Shown here piece by piece: positions 47,916-59,290 of a stretch of DNA of 64,000 bases. The stretch comes from Sitta carolinensis. Lineage: Eukaryota; Chordata; Aves; Passeriformes; Sittidae. The DNA is taken from positions 11,123,501 through 11,187,500 of the forward strand of contig CM063290.1 in the NCBI GenBank assembly GCA_032173965.1, read 5' to 3'. The notes below the pieces were generated by a model. That model made no database searches. It was given only the letters and a program-made list of their open reading frames with translations, and was not told the origin of the DNA. The translations under genes and the position numbers were made by a program. The first letter of the stretch is position 1; each line of letters begins with the position of its first letter.

Positions 47916-50900
47916 TTGTTTTTTCAAGTTAAAAATGCCAAGAGATTTTTTTTTTGAGCAGCTTTAGCCAATTTCTATGATAAAAAAGAGGAAGGTGGGA
48001 GTCAGGACTGTCAGGAACATGCATATTGCTATGCCTATGAACATCCCAAAATTTCAGGAGACACATAAAAGGGAGTGGTGCAGATTCTTGACAGCAATGA
48101 TTGAGGAAAACTGCAGATGCTCTGTTTCAATGGAAGATAAGTACCTTTTATTTATGTAATTTTAAAGGGCTGACTTGAGATACCAAAGGCCAATAGATTT
48201 TGGTTAAAAATTAAATATCAGGCCCAGAGCTGACGGAAATTGAGAGTGAATCTTGCTTAGAAATCAGTAGGATGTTGTATCAGATTAAAATAATGTTCCT
48301 GGGTAAAGAATGAATAGGAACACATCCAGGAAAAAGTTAAATGAACCTTCAATTGTACATGCTTGAGTAAATATTTTCAGTGGGGACACATATTTTGAAA
48401 TTGAAAACCATACCTAAATCCTTTTCTGGACTCTTTGAGGAGTTGTATAGCCATCTACAAATATTGAATTTATGTGAATTGTTTGAAATGTAAAACAAAT
48501 TTGAAAATAACTACTTTATCAGGGAGCTTCTGAGTGATCATTAGTTGTTTGCTTTTCATGCATCTCCACAGATTCCCTGGGAGCTGCAGAGTTTGAGAGT
48601 CTTCTCTGGGGTCTGTTCTGGTCCCCATGAAAGTTAAAAAGTGGCAAAGTTGACCAAAACAGTAGCAACTGGATGTTTTTTTTTTTTTTCCTTCAAAAGA
48701 AAGTTTCTTAATCTTCTCCATTCCTTCCCCCTGTTCCTCTCCAGGACATCTATTCCGCACAGACCATGGAATTTTGGCCACTCGTTTATATGTGGAAGAA
48801 AAACAAATTTCAGAATATTGGAACTTCCCACAGATCAGAAATTCCCTTCTCCAGACAGTTCTTCATTGAAGTGTCCTAGTAGCTACTGTGGCACTTCCTT
48901 ATGCAGATTGTCAGGAGATGTAGGAATACAGGAATGGGGGAGGAGGAATTGTAAGGTACAAACCTCACAAACCCTACAAGGTGAAGCACCCTGTGCCCCT
49001 GCAATGGAACTGGGACTCGCAAGCCTCCTGCTCTCCAGGGCTTTGCAGAATCTCTTCCAGAGCTATGGCTCCTGAGCTGAGTCAGTTTAACCTCCCCAGC
49101 TCTATGGGAAGTGAATATCTCCATTAGATTTGGGATGCCCACAAGTTCTGAGCAGGGCAGCTGTCACCTCTTAGCAGCTTCCACAGGGACTTTTCAATCC
49201 TAGCCTGACAGTAAGAGGGAATTTTGAAGTGTGCCAGGAGGCATTGCTCCTTCTTCATATGATCGTCTTCCCCAGCATAAAAGAAAAGAAATAACAACAG
49301 AAGCAGGAGATTTCAGTAGTTAGTAAAAAAGGAATTAAAATAGTTCTAGTGTCTCCCTTTACCTTGTCCTTGCTGTTTATATTTTAACTTTCAGTGTATT
49401 ATTTTTGTTGTCCACTCTCCAGACTCCTCTATTAAATTTCTTGTGGGAATATAACAAAGTAAAATCTCACTGAAATGCAGTAGAAACAGAGATGAGGGGA
49501 GTCAGGAAGCTCATTTTATGTATAAATAAAGTAGAATTTAAATCATCTAAGAAATGTGTCCGATGGCAAGGCATGGGCAGGGAGTGTGAGGGAGATCCTG
49601 GAGGAGTTCTGCTCCTCTGCTGCCACATCCTTTCCACACCAGCTGTGGCTCTGCACAAGCAGTATCTGAGTGTAGGTGGGACACTGCTCCTCAATCTCCA
49701 AGGTACACCTCCTGCAGTCATTGCCACGAGTAGTATGTGTAAAAAGCTAAGGTTTCACTGTTCCTGATTTGTTTGTTTTTTTTCCATAGAAGAGGGCAGT
49801 TAAAGTTCACACTCATACAGATGACAAAGGCACCAGAGCAAATTTTAAAGCACTTTCTTTTGCAAATGAAAATTATTGGCCTTTTATGTCCTGGAAAATA
49901 ATAAATATAGGAGGCCAAGCTAGTCTGATTTGTTTGCAGCATCCTTAGTCTACAACAAAGTCCATCATGACATGTTCTAACAGAAGTTGAGTAGTGAGAA
50001 AGGAATGATGAAATACTGACTAATGGAGAAAAAAAGAAATAAAATTATTTCCAATGTGTCTTAAGGAACAACAGCAGATACCGCAAGACTCCCTGGATTT
50101 TCTTCCATGTGCTTAGGTAACATAAATATTTTGATCTTCATGAGAATCTTTGTGAAGGGCTTCCAGCAGCAAAGGATCTTGCACAGTTCTAGAAGGGAAA
50201 AGGAGATCAATCCCTCACAGCAGCAACTTCATGAGCATTTAGCCTAATGAAAAAAAATGTTCAGGGAAGAGAGAGAAAACAAGGAAATGAGTCAGATTCC
50301 CAGAGAGAGGATGTGAGGGATGGTGGGATGAAGGTATGTGCCTTTCAGAGCCTTGAAGTAAGGATCAGAAGAGATTCTTTGGACATGCCTTTCAGATCAC
50401 TGCCTGGCACTATAAACACTGATTGTGATACCCCACAACCTGCACTTTTAATAGAACTGCCTCAGAGCTGTCCCGAGGACGTGATGTTGGAAAGGGAGAC
50501 TGAAAATGGCTGTTTCCATCTATGCTAGTGCAGATTATCCATGGAAAATACCCTGCTACAAGGCAGAAACTGCTTTATATGGCTCAGTTCAGGCTTCAGT
50601 CTGCTTTTATCCAGGGCTAACTCCTTGAATTTCAGAAAGTTTTGTTTTTCTAATTGACACCAGTACAAAGAGAAGAAAATCAAGTGATAAAAATCTCTTC
50701 CAGTAAGTGATCCTGGAGCTGTCTTTGCCATTAAGGTCTCTCTTCACAGCAGGGTCTTAAGGCAGGCATGTCTGTCGATTCAGGAACTGGCACAAGTAGT
50801 GCCTTCCTGAACCTCTGCCTTAAAATAACTCTGCCAATTGCCACTTGTGCAGTGACATTTTGGAAATGTGCACCACCTTATATTAGAAAATTCAACTGTG

Positions 50901-53398
50901 AATACCAGGCACTCTGCTGAGATTCCAGGGATGTCAGCCCAGGATCTCAGCAGCCTTCTCATCTCAGCATAGTTCAGAGAGGCAGTTTTTAAACTAAAAT
51001 CTTTGCATAAAATAATAGACATTGTGACAGGGGAAGCCTCATAAATTGAAAAACGTCAGTCGGTTTTGCAGAGGTTGCTTACTAATTTTCACCTCATAAA
51101 GATTTCAGAAAGGATTCTAGCACTTTGTTAAACTGCTGCAGTGAAGGCTTCCATGTTTATTTATACACACCTAGTAAACTCCCTGAAGTAGCCCAAGGGC
51201 CTGGTTTCATCAGCACACAGCTGGTGACTTTTCTTGTCCTCATTGTTCTGGATTACTGTACGTTAAATACAGATGTTTGTTCCCAGAGGAGAAGTGAGAG
51301 CCCAGCTCACTTCTCTAGTCCAGGTGCTCTCATCCAAAGAGGGCTGATGGTTAAATGCCCTCCTTTGTGTGTCTTTACTTTTGCAGCTGCAGCCAAATCC
51401 ATTTTCTATTTGGAGCTATTGGCTTGACTTCAGCCTCTGTCCCCACAGCATCTTCCCTGTCACACTCAGCACAGGTGGGTCTAGCACCCTGGTCAGGAAC
51501 TTACAGGGCAGGATCCCAGCCTAGCATAGGCTGGCTCAGCTCCAGGCAAGTTTACTGCCCAAAATCTTAGCTGTTGGCAAGTTTAGTTGATTTAAAGTCA
51601 TTGAGAAAATCTCTGCAGCTCTGTACAGTGATTTGTTTCCCCTTTCAGGATATGTGCCCCATGGAAAGCTGCTTAACCTGGTGGAGTAAAGTAGTGTTTA
51701 TCTGTTTTCAGCTGGTCTCAGAGTCCTCCAATCCTCCTGAGCTATGTTTTCGTTTCAGCTACACCAAAGTAAAGGCTACTGAGGACAGAGGAGCTATAAA
51801 ACCAAAATAATATTGTGAGATAAAAGAAACCTTATACTTATTTTTCTAGTTTATTCTTCACCCTGTGCTTGTGTCCTTGTGTGTCCCTCACCCTGTCCAG
51901 CTGAATCTCCTCAGTGTTCCTACCCCAAGCCTCCCCTGGCAGTGATCCCTCTGAGCCAGGCAGGGGTTTGCTCTAGAGTCACTCACAGGGGCTCTCAGGG
52001 TACCCCTGCTGAACACCACCAAATGCATTTTTAAAGTAATTTCAGTGGTTAAGCTTTCACCCAGTGCAAGTCAGCAGGAGCCAGCAAAGGGAGAAGTCTG
52101 GGGCCAGTGACAGGGAGAGAAGTGTCAGGGTTAAGCAGCAGTGCAAAAGGTTTTTGCATGGGTGTTAAGGGCTGTGCTCCTGGCAGACTGAGCCAGGGTA
52201 GCTTAACTGTCTGGACAACATCTCCTGCATCTGTGAGTGTTTTCTGCTTCGTTATTTTTTTTGAGCCATATACCTCCCTCATCTGTAATATCTCCATTGG
52301 TTTTCATTAATTTCTCAGGATTTTCATTCCCTCTAAAGAAAATTTAGTTCATTGCTCATAGTACTGACACTACCTCAATCCTGCAACAACTGTGGCAGAT
52401 GGACTAAAGGTAAAGTTGGGGTAGGCAAGAATATCCTTTATATTTTGGGGGCAGATTTTGCAATCCTGTTTGTGCAAATTGGAGCCAATTAGTGTGTAAG
52501 CTGGCCAGAAAAAGTATCTAAAGGTGGTATGAAGTGGTTGTGCAAAATGAATGGGCCCCATTTCAGTGGGAGCAAGGGGAGGTATTGAAAAGCATGAAAG
52601 GAGAAATGTATTGCAGAGATGTGTGTGGGCATTTAGCTGCATGAAGAACAAGGGAAAATAAAACCCTGTACAGAATTGTGCTATTGGTGGAACTAGCTGC
52701 TGGTATTTTGGTGAATTATTGTTGCTATTACAGCCATCTGGAGCATATAAAAGGGATGAAACTTGCCATTTAAAAAAAAAAAAATATTTAGGACAATTTT
52801 CTTAGTTGCCAGCTCTTTGGAGGGCAGTACCCAGACAGTTCTTGTTGTTCACTGCAGGAGGGGAAGGGGCAAGTGCCCTGCTCTGTGCTGCTGGGGACTC
52901 CTGGAGGTGTCAATGCTCAGTGTGTGCAGGGGCTTTTAGGTCCTGCCAACCCTGAAACCCGCCTCTGCCACTCAGGTTTGATGCTCATCCTGCTGTGCTG
53001 AGGACTGACTGTGTGACAGGTAAGGAACATTCCCTCTCTCCCCTGCCTCCAGAGTAGGTGTGACCTCTGCTGCGCGGGTGGAAAGGGAAGGGAATGTGTT
53101 CATGGCTCTGTGTGGAGAAGGATGATTTTTCCTGGCAGCACTTTAAGATTTGCTTCCAGAATATGTACAGTTATCATTTAGGTACCCTTAAATTCTTTCC
53201 TCTACTCAGAAGAGGTCACTGCATAGAAAGAGATTTTGGATAATTAAGCTGCTGGCACTGACCTGCATTTTCCACTTGGAAAAGTGTGTACTTGGAATTC
53301 AGTTGGTGCCTCTCCTCATTTGTTTCCTTTTTCCCTTCCCCGCTTTCTGCTTCCTCCTCAATAAGATGTTGGATTTCTCTTTTAATGATAAATATTTA
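47916..53398. other. non-coding unique DNA, no gene seen
   Basis: Mostly AT-leaning unique DNA with a 15-T run near 48,676. 51,850-52,200 and 52,840-53,060 are somewhat GC-richer. No frame over about 145 codons, no recognisable domain and no repeat family were seen. Confidence 0.5.
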
Positions 53399-53434
53399 AA
53401 AATTTAAAGTGATACATTAAAACACTTAAATTTT
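53399..53434. repeat. AT-rich imperfect inverted repeat
   Basis: AAAATTTAAAGTG (53399-53411) pairs with CACTTAAATTTT (53423-53434), differing by one deleted T, around an 11-nt loop. The low complexity of the arms makes chance origin plausible. Confidence 0.6.
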
Positions 53435-53842
53435 TTGGGCATCTTTAAGATTGCATGTGTGGAGAGCCCAGTGAAATGATTGAATTTGATATCAATATCA
53501 AATGATTGCTATTAGTGCTTCAGTCCTCAGTCCTCAGTGTGCTCAGAAGACACCAAATTTGTGTCCTTGCTACTGGAACAAGAGCTTTGAAAATGTGGGA
53601 TCTAATGCTGTGAGGTGCCACAGCTGTCAGTCTGAGCTGCTCAGTTTGCAGATGGGGAAGCTGCTGGTGGATCTCTGGGGAAAAAGAACTCCTGGCCTTG
53701 TAGTTTTGAATGTTAATGTCATGATAGAGGCCACCTTGATCTATGTGATATTTCTGCCACTTGGAATCAATGCTTTTCAGAAAGTGGTTTTATTTTAGGT
53801 AGGAAAGTTATTTTTTATTATGGAGATAGTTGTAACTAGAGA

Positions 53843-53982
53843 GTGTCTGTGGTGCAATCCATCAGCTCATAACTGAAAAGCTGAGATCCAAGCCCATAGG
53901 TTTTCCCTTTCCTCTGCCCTTGGAATGTTGGAATTAGATCACCTCTAAGGCCCAGTTCAGCCCAACCCATTCTATGACATTG
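53843..53982 (+). mobile_element. probable SINE: tRNA-Asn-like head with CR1-like 3' tail
   Basis: The head starts GTGTCTGTGGTGCAATC, which differs from the start of vertebrate tRNA-Asn (GTCTCTGTGGCGCAATC) by two bases, one of them a C-to-T change at a CpG. About 9-10 nt of the anticodon arm are missing. Then AACTGAAAAGCTGAGATCC and AAGCCCATAGG track the rest of the tRNA through the B-box region (about 53,872-53,900), again mostly by transitions. After a link of about 28 nt, TTGGAATTAGATCACCTCTA and CCAACCCATTCTATGA (53,929-53,978) match the conserved CR1 3' end. A tRNA head joined to a LINE 3' tail is the standard SINE plan, implying mobilisation by CR1. The copy is decayed and non-functional. 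Confidence 0.68.
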
Positions 53983-56900
53983 GGCTGCAGGGTTTTGTCC
54001 ACGCAAGGCTGTGTGTTGCAAAGTGGGATCTGTGTTTCTGATGGGAGTTCCCTGTACAGAGGAGAAAAGGAGTTGCCTCTGTACCCCACAGTGATCTCAG
54101 GGCTTGGGACTGGGGAGACAGTGGATATACTGCCATCTGAAATGACCAGAGATGATAATGGGATGATGGGGTGAAAATAAGTTGTGGTTCCTAGGAACCA
54201 GTCCTATTTCAAAGCACACAATGAAAATAATACTGCTTCTGCTGCTATTTTGCTCTAAAAGAGATATTAATGTAAAAAATAGAGTAATTTAGAAATAACT
54301 GTCTTCTCCCAGCTGGCTGTCATGGCAGGAAAAGACCCATAACAGAGCCATTCCTGAGCCAAGGTTATTTCTAAACCACTTTTAGTTTGTTGAAAACAAT
54401 TTGCAAAATTTTGAGTGGCTTGGGAACAAGAAAAGTAATTTTACAAATCATTGTAGGTTGCAGGAAAAGCAATTGTCATGGACATAAAAACACAATATGG
54501 GTGTTTTTAATGTATCAAGTCATGTGACAAATCAGAGGGCTACCAAAGAATATAATATCAACACTGTCAAACAGCTTCTGTTCTGTCTGTGTGGTATTAT
54601 CTTCTCAGTCACACAGATCTTTGCACTCCTGTGGTGTTTCAACAACATCACTGTAACCCCTTGACATTTGGATAACGTGAGGAGCAGTGAATTCTCACAG
54701 CACCTGCAGTCATCAGCCACTGTCAGCTCTGGGCTGAGGTTCCTCTACCCATGGGGCTGCATGGCTCAGACAGCTCTTTGTGACACTGTGCTTCCCATGG
54801 CCCCCAGAAAACAACCTGGAGGGTCTCTGGTGATGTGCCTGCCTGCCCAGAGGCTTCAGAGCCTGGGCAGGCAGTGGGAGAAAAGAGAGGCTTCAGTTCA
54901 TTAACCCTGGCTGCTCCTCAGGGTGACACTGGTGATATCGAGTTATTTGTGCATCAGGAGAGGCAGGGACCTGCTTGAGATGGAGGAGAGGGGGCGAAAT
55001 CCCCTTTGGTCCAAGGAACTCACAGGACCAGGAGGAAAAAAGAGATGGAAGAAGGGCAGGATTGTGGTGCCCTTGATAGTAACTGTGTGTGATAAATATC
55101 TTGAAGAAAAGGGGTCTTTTTCTCCATTCAGACTCTGCAGCCAGGCTTTGGCCTCTTTTGTGCTGGTGTCAATCACAGTGCCCCTGCTGATCTCAGTGCC
55201 ATGGCAGCATTCTCTGCTGTCAAGGTACTGACTCGAGAGCAGCTCTTCCACTTCTAACTGCCTCAATAGAAGCCAGTCCCTTGCCTGGGCTGGGAACAAC
55301 CAGGGATGGCAAGAAGCTGGCTGTTTTCTCTGCCTGTTGGTTTTTTATTTGGCCTACTGAGAAGTAAATTCACCTCTCCAGGAATCGGGCACTCCCTGCT
55401 CTGGAGAGCACTGGAGCTCTGTGAGCATTTTGTATGGGCAGGACTGACAGCAGTGGCATTGCTGTGTGCCCAGAAATGTCTGTGTGCAGCCAGACATGGC
55501 ACCACCCAGGGCAGGGATTGTGTCCCACGGGATGAGTTATCTGTGGCAGTGTGCCAGGTCTGTTACTATTTTAGTAGCAGCCTTAGTAGCCCACCTCATT
55601 TTTTTTTTCTGTTTAATATGCTTGTGTTATTTATCATGTACTTCTATTATCTGGTATTTATTGCAGATTTTGCAAAAAAGATCAGACACTTCTTCTGTGT
55701 TTACATTAAGCATATCTGATATTCAAAGCTTCCATACTCTCACAATGCCATTTTTTTTCTCAAAGACAACCAGGCTTTGCTGTGGCAAGGCTGGGCTGTG
55801 GCGAGTGCAGATGCTTCAGATTGCCAAAGGATCCTCTTATGATGCTTGAGTTACATGATCTCGTTCAGTAGCCCAGCTCCAGATCCTCTCTGACTGGTCA
55901 CTGCAGTTGTGTCCTTGGTGGCAATGTCCTGGATTTGGGGCTGTGAGACAGGGATTGGGGTGCTTAGTCCGTATTTCCTGTTCCGTCTCACTCCTCTAGT
56001 TGGTTAGTTCCAAATGTATTTTAGATACCTAATAATTCCAAAAGAAATTTCTAGAAGAACATCAGAAACCAGTCCCCAATATATAACATTATATTAACAT
56101 TACTGTGTTAATGTGACTGAGCTCCTGTGGCTGAGATTGCAAATCATTTTCAGATGCCGTCAGCATCTTTTTTTTTTGGCCTTTGTCTCTGTCCTCCCGT
56201 GACCATAGCTTGGAGAGCCCTGTACACCCTCTAAGGAATTGCTCTGGGGGGAGGGCTCAAATATCAAAGCGGAAAAAAAGCATTCAAACCTAAAAGCTGA
56301 CCATAAAGCCCAGCACATCATTTTCAGGAGCAGAACATTATTGTTACTCTGCTGACAAACTTCTTTTGAGGGCAGCAGCACGGTCCAGCACCATTTTAGA
56401 TTTGTCTTGAAACCACACGTTACCAAAACAAATATATGGTTACATATGAAACTGTATTATATTCTTGCTCCGTGGTTCCAAGTGTAACTGTAAAGTAAGC
56501 ACAAATGCAGTGTGCCTGCCCTTGGGGAGGTAGAGGGCAGACCTCCTTCCACACACAGTTCCGTGGATTCACACCTGGGATTCATGAGCCAAGCAAGTGC
56601 AAGACCCTCTTTTAAGGTCCTCATATAAGATGTGGAGGCCTCCTCTGGAGGTGAAAACAAGGGGCAGGTAGGGAGAGGCACCAAACAGGCTCCGGAGAGC
56701 AGCCACGTTGCAGGAAGGGCAGTGTGTGGCTTTTGGACATTGCCCAGCTTGGAGTGAGTAACTGAAGCTCAGAGGATTACACGGCTCACAGGAATCTCTG
56801 GTGATTTATGCAGCTGGTTAACAGGCCAGCAGCAATGCCTGCAGTTCCAGGGCCTTGCTGCTGCATGGCACAAGCCTGCTTCCCACTGCATGTGACCAGG

Positions 56901-57805
56901 AGAACAGCTATGCTGAGGAGCTGTGGCAAACCTGCACTTCTAGAGCTGGGCTTTGAAATTTGGCATGGGATCATTGTGCTTCTCTGCCCCTGAAGGTGTT
57001 GTGGAAATATATGAACTCTTGTTTATTTTCAAAGGGCTTGGACACTAACTTTGAAAGGGATAGAAAAACCCATGAGGGAACCCAGAGATCCTCATGAAAG
57101 ACAAACCTTGGCCTGCAAAGAGGAAAGGTCTGACTGTGTGGCTGGCATAGTGCAGAGGTGGACAAGGAAACACACAGCAAGAATAAGCAGGCAGTGCTAG
57201 GACTTCAAGTTTTTTTGAAGCTGTCAGTCTCTCAGTTCTAATCAAGTACACATTGTTCAGTTCCATGAAGAAAGAACTGGATAATGTTCACTGCCCCCTA
57301 CTCCCTGTGGGATTAAAATGGGGGCTTCTCCCTCACTTTTTGTCTAGAATACACCAAACAGAGAGGGGATAAAGCAAGTAAGATGAAAGGGCATTTTTCA
57401 TGTCAAAATGTTCTGAACAGGACATTATAGCCCTTGGCCATAGGATATTATACAGTGCTCATTCTTCTGTCCAAGTCTCTAGACTTGTAGTGTAGTATAA
57501 TAATATCTGCATAAGCACCTAAAGAACACATAAATTAAATACAGTCTGAGGCACCTGAGCAGCAGGACAGTGACTGCTATAAAAGCCCACATGGAAGTGA
57601 ATGCTGCAAATATGAGGAGCCACACATTAAAGGAGGATGATAAGATACTTACCTATGAAAGACAAATGAAATAACATCGATATCAGGTAAAACAAAGTTT
57701 GAAGTTGCTTTACAAAAGAGATCAGTGGCATTAACACTGTGGACAACAAGGCCCAGGGAGCTGAATCCAAGGCAGAAATGAAGCTTGGACCTTTGTCATA
57801 TGTGA
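53983..57805. other. non-coding unique DNA, no gene seen
   Basis: Ordinary unique DNA. Frames of 100-137 codons near 54,923-55,849 on both strands overlap one another and show no recognisable domain. An inverted pair ATTAACA and TGTTAAT near 56,095 is too short to matter. No repeat family was recognised. Confidence 0.5.
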
Positions 57806-58138
57806 GCAGAGGGCGAGAGAGCTGGGGTTGTATAGCAGAGGTGATCTTATCAATGCATATAAACACCTCATGGGGGAAGAAAAGAGAGAGCCAGAGTCTT
57901 TTCAGTGGTGTGCACTAAAAGAAGCAAAGGGCACAAACTGAGTGCAAGAATTACATTTAAATATCAGATTTTTCTTTTCTTTACTGTGGCAGTTAGTGAA
58001 GAATGAACAGGCTGCCCAGAGAGGTTGTGGAGAGCACTGGCAAAAAGTTGCTTTTGTTGAACCTGCTTTGAGGAGGGATGTTGGATTAATCAATCTCCAG
58101 AGGTCCCTGCCAAGCTCCACCACACTGTGATTCTGTAA
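57806..58138 (+). mobile_element. CR1 non-LTR retrotransposon, 3' fragment
   Basis: The sequence runs through the familiar CR1 3' order: GAGAGAGCTGGGGTTGTAT, GAGGTGATCTTATCAATGC, GAGCCAGAGTCTTTTCAGTG, GGGCACAAACTGAGTGCAAG, ACAGGCTGCCCAGAGAGG, then CTCCAGAGGTCCCTGCCAAG and the terminal TGTGATTCTGT. A short internal deletion removes the middle of the segment just after the GCCCAGAGAGG block. It is a typical 5'-truncated copy with no surviving coding capacity. Closest by memory are the CR1 subfamilies ending in ATTCTGTG-type repeats; I do not name the subfamily. Confidence 0.9.
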
Positions 58139-58859
58139 CAGTACACAGCTCTCCTGAATCCCAGGGTAATGTTTGAGATTAAATGTTTACTGGATCCTGG
58201 GCATCTGCTCTATTTTGGTTAATACTGCCAACAGAAGTACACGATCAAGCTGCACATGCAGAGGTGGTCTGTGAATATGCATGGTTACTTCTGCAGAATC
58301 CCTCCATACGCAGGCAAACCAGCACATCCAGCCAGCCTGTCAGAAGAAAATGTAAAAGATTGCTAAATTCCAACTAGACAGAATTTCCAGCTGGAAAAAA
58401 GGAGGAAGGATGTGTCTGGGGAAACCTAGCCATGTGCTATTCCTGCCTCCAGGATCTTGTGTTAAGTCTCTGTACAGAGCAGTTTCCCCTTAAATACTCA
58501 CCTATTCAAAGGGGGTCTTTGCACACCAGGAACAGTACATTCATCACTTGATTATGTGTGTGTGGGGGGGGTACTTACTATTCATCACTCTTTATATTCT
58601 TCTCTTTAAAACTTCCAAGCTATTCCAGACAAGGAAAAGTAACATGAGTGTGTAGTTGTACAGAAAGACTTGACGCTTTTCCCATACCAGCACATTCAGC
58701 TCCTGTTGGCACAATCAACGCCTGCAGCTGTGCCACTGCTTTAGTTTATGCACATTGCTGGAGAAAAAAAATAAGCTGCAACAAGGGTTTAGTCTGGCAG
58801 TTACTTTTACTGCTTTTTATTGTGGTTGTGTCTTACAGTTCTCTGTCATTCCACGTGTT
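58139..58859. other. non-coding unique DNA before the CpG island
   Basis: Ordinary sequence with a short TG/G run at about 58,556-58,570. No gene, exon or repeat was recognised, although it directly precedes a possible promoter. Confidence 0.5.
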
Positions 58860-59290
58860 TCACTCCTCTCGGCAGTGGCTCGACTGCAAAACGCAGGAAG
58901 GCCAGATGCTGCCGGTTGGGTGACCTCGAAGGTGGAGAGGGAAGGAATAACTGAGGAGCTGGGAATCGGCGCTCAGTCCTTTGTGCTCATCAGCGCGGGT
59001 CTATTCCATCACCTGGACCTATTCCAACCATCCAACGCCTTCCTCCTGCCCGCTGCGGGCCGGCCGGGGCTGCGGGGCGGCCGCAGCAAACCCAGCCCGG
59101 CCCAGGCACGGCGCGGCCGCCTCTAGAGGGCGGCGAGCGACCGAGGGAGGTCCAGCGCAGCGGGATGGCTCCTCGGATATCCCGGGATAGCCCAGCCGCG
59201 CAACTGCAGCTGCTCGGGGAATTGCGGCTGCCCTGCAGAAAGCTGCGGAACCTAGCAGAGACAGATCTCTGTCCAGCTGAAGTGAGAGAG
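58860..59290. promoter_or_regulatory. CpG island, candidate promoter
   Basis: This is a compact block with high GC and many CpGs, densest at 59,035-59,220 (GGGCCGGCCGGGG, GGGCGGCCGCAGC and CGGCGCGGCCGCC). Most of the window is CpG-poor, so this matches a typical vertebrate CpG-island promoter. GGGCGG Sp1-type boxes are present; no TATA box was found. Just downstream on the plus strand, an ATG at 59165 in a good context (G at -3 and +4) opens 60 codons starting MAPRISRDSPAAQLQLLGEL, which I do not recognise. A possible splice donor GAA|GTGAGA lies near 59,281. The minus strand also has an open frame (59019-59330), so direction of transcription is undecided. Confidence 0.65.

Noticed and set aside
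53484..53503. ATTTGATAT / ATATCAAAT palindrome flanked by direct AAATGATTG copies
   Set aside because: Nine-bp arms of low-complexity sequence are expected about once by chance in a window of this size.
54923..55849. Opposed frames of 102-137 codons
   Set aside because: Overlap on opposite strands, no domain or splice support.
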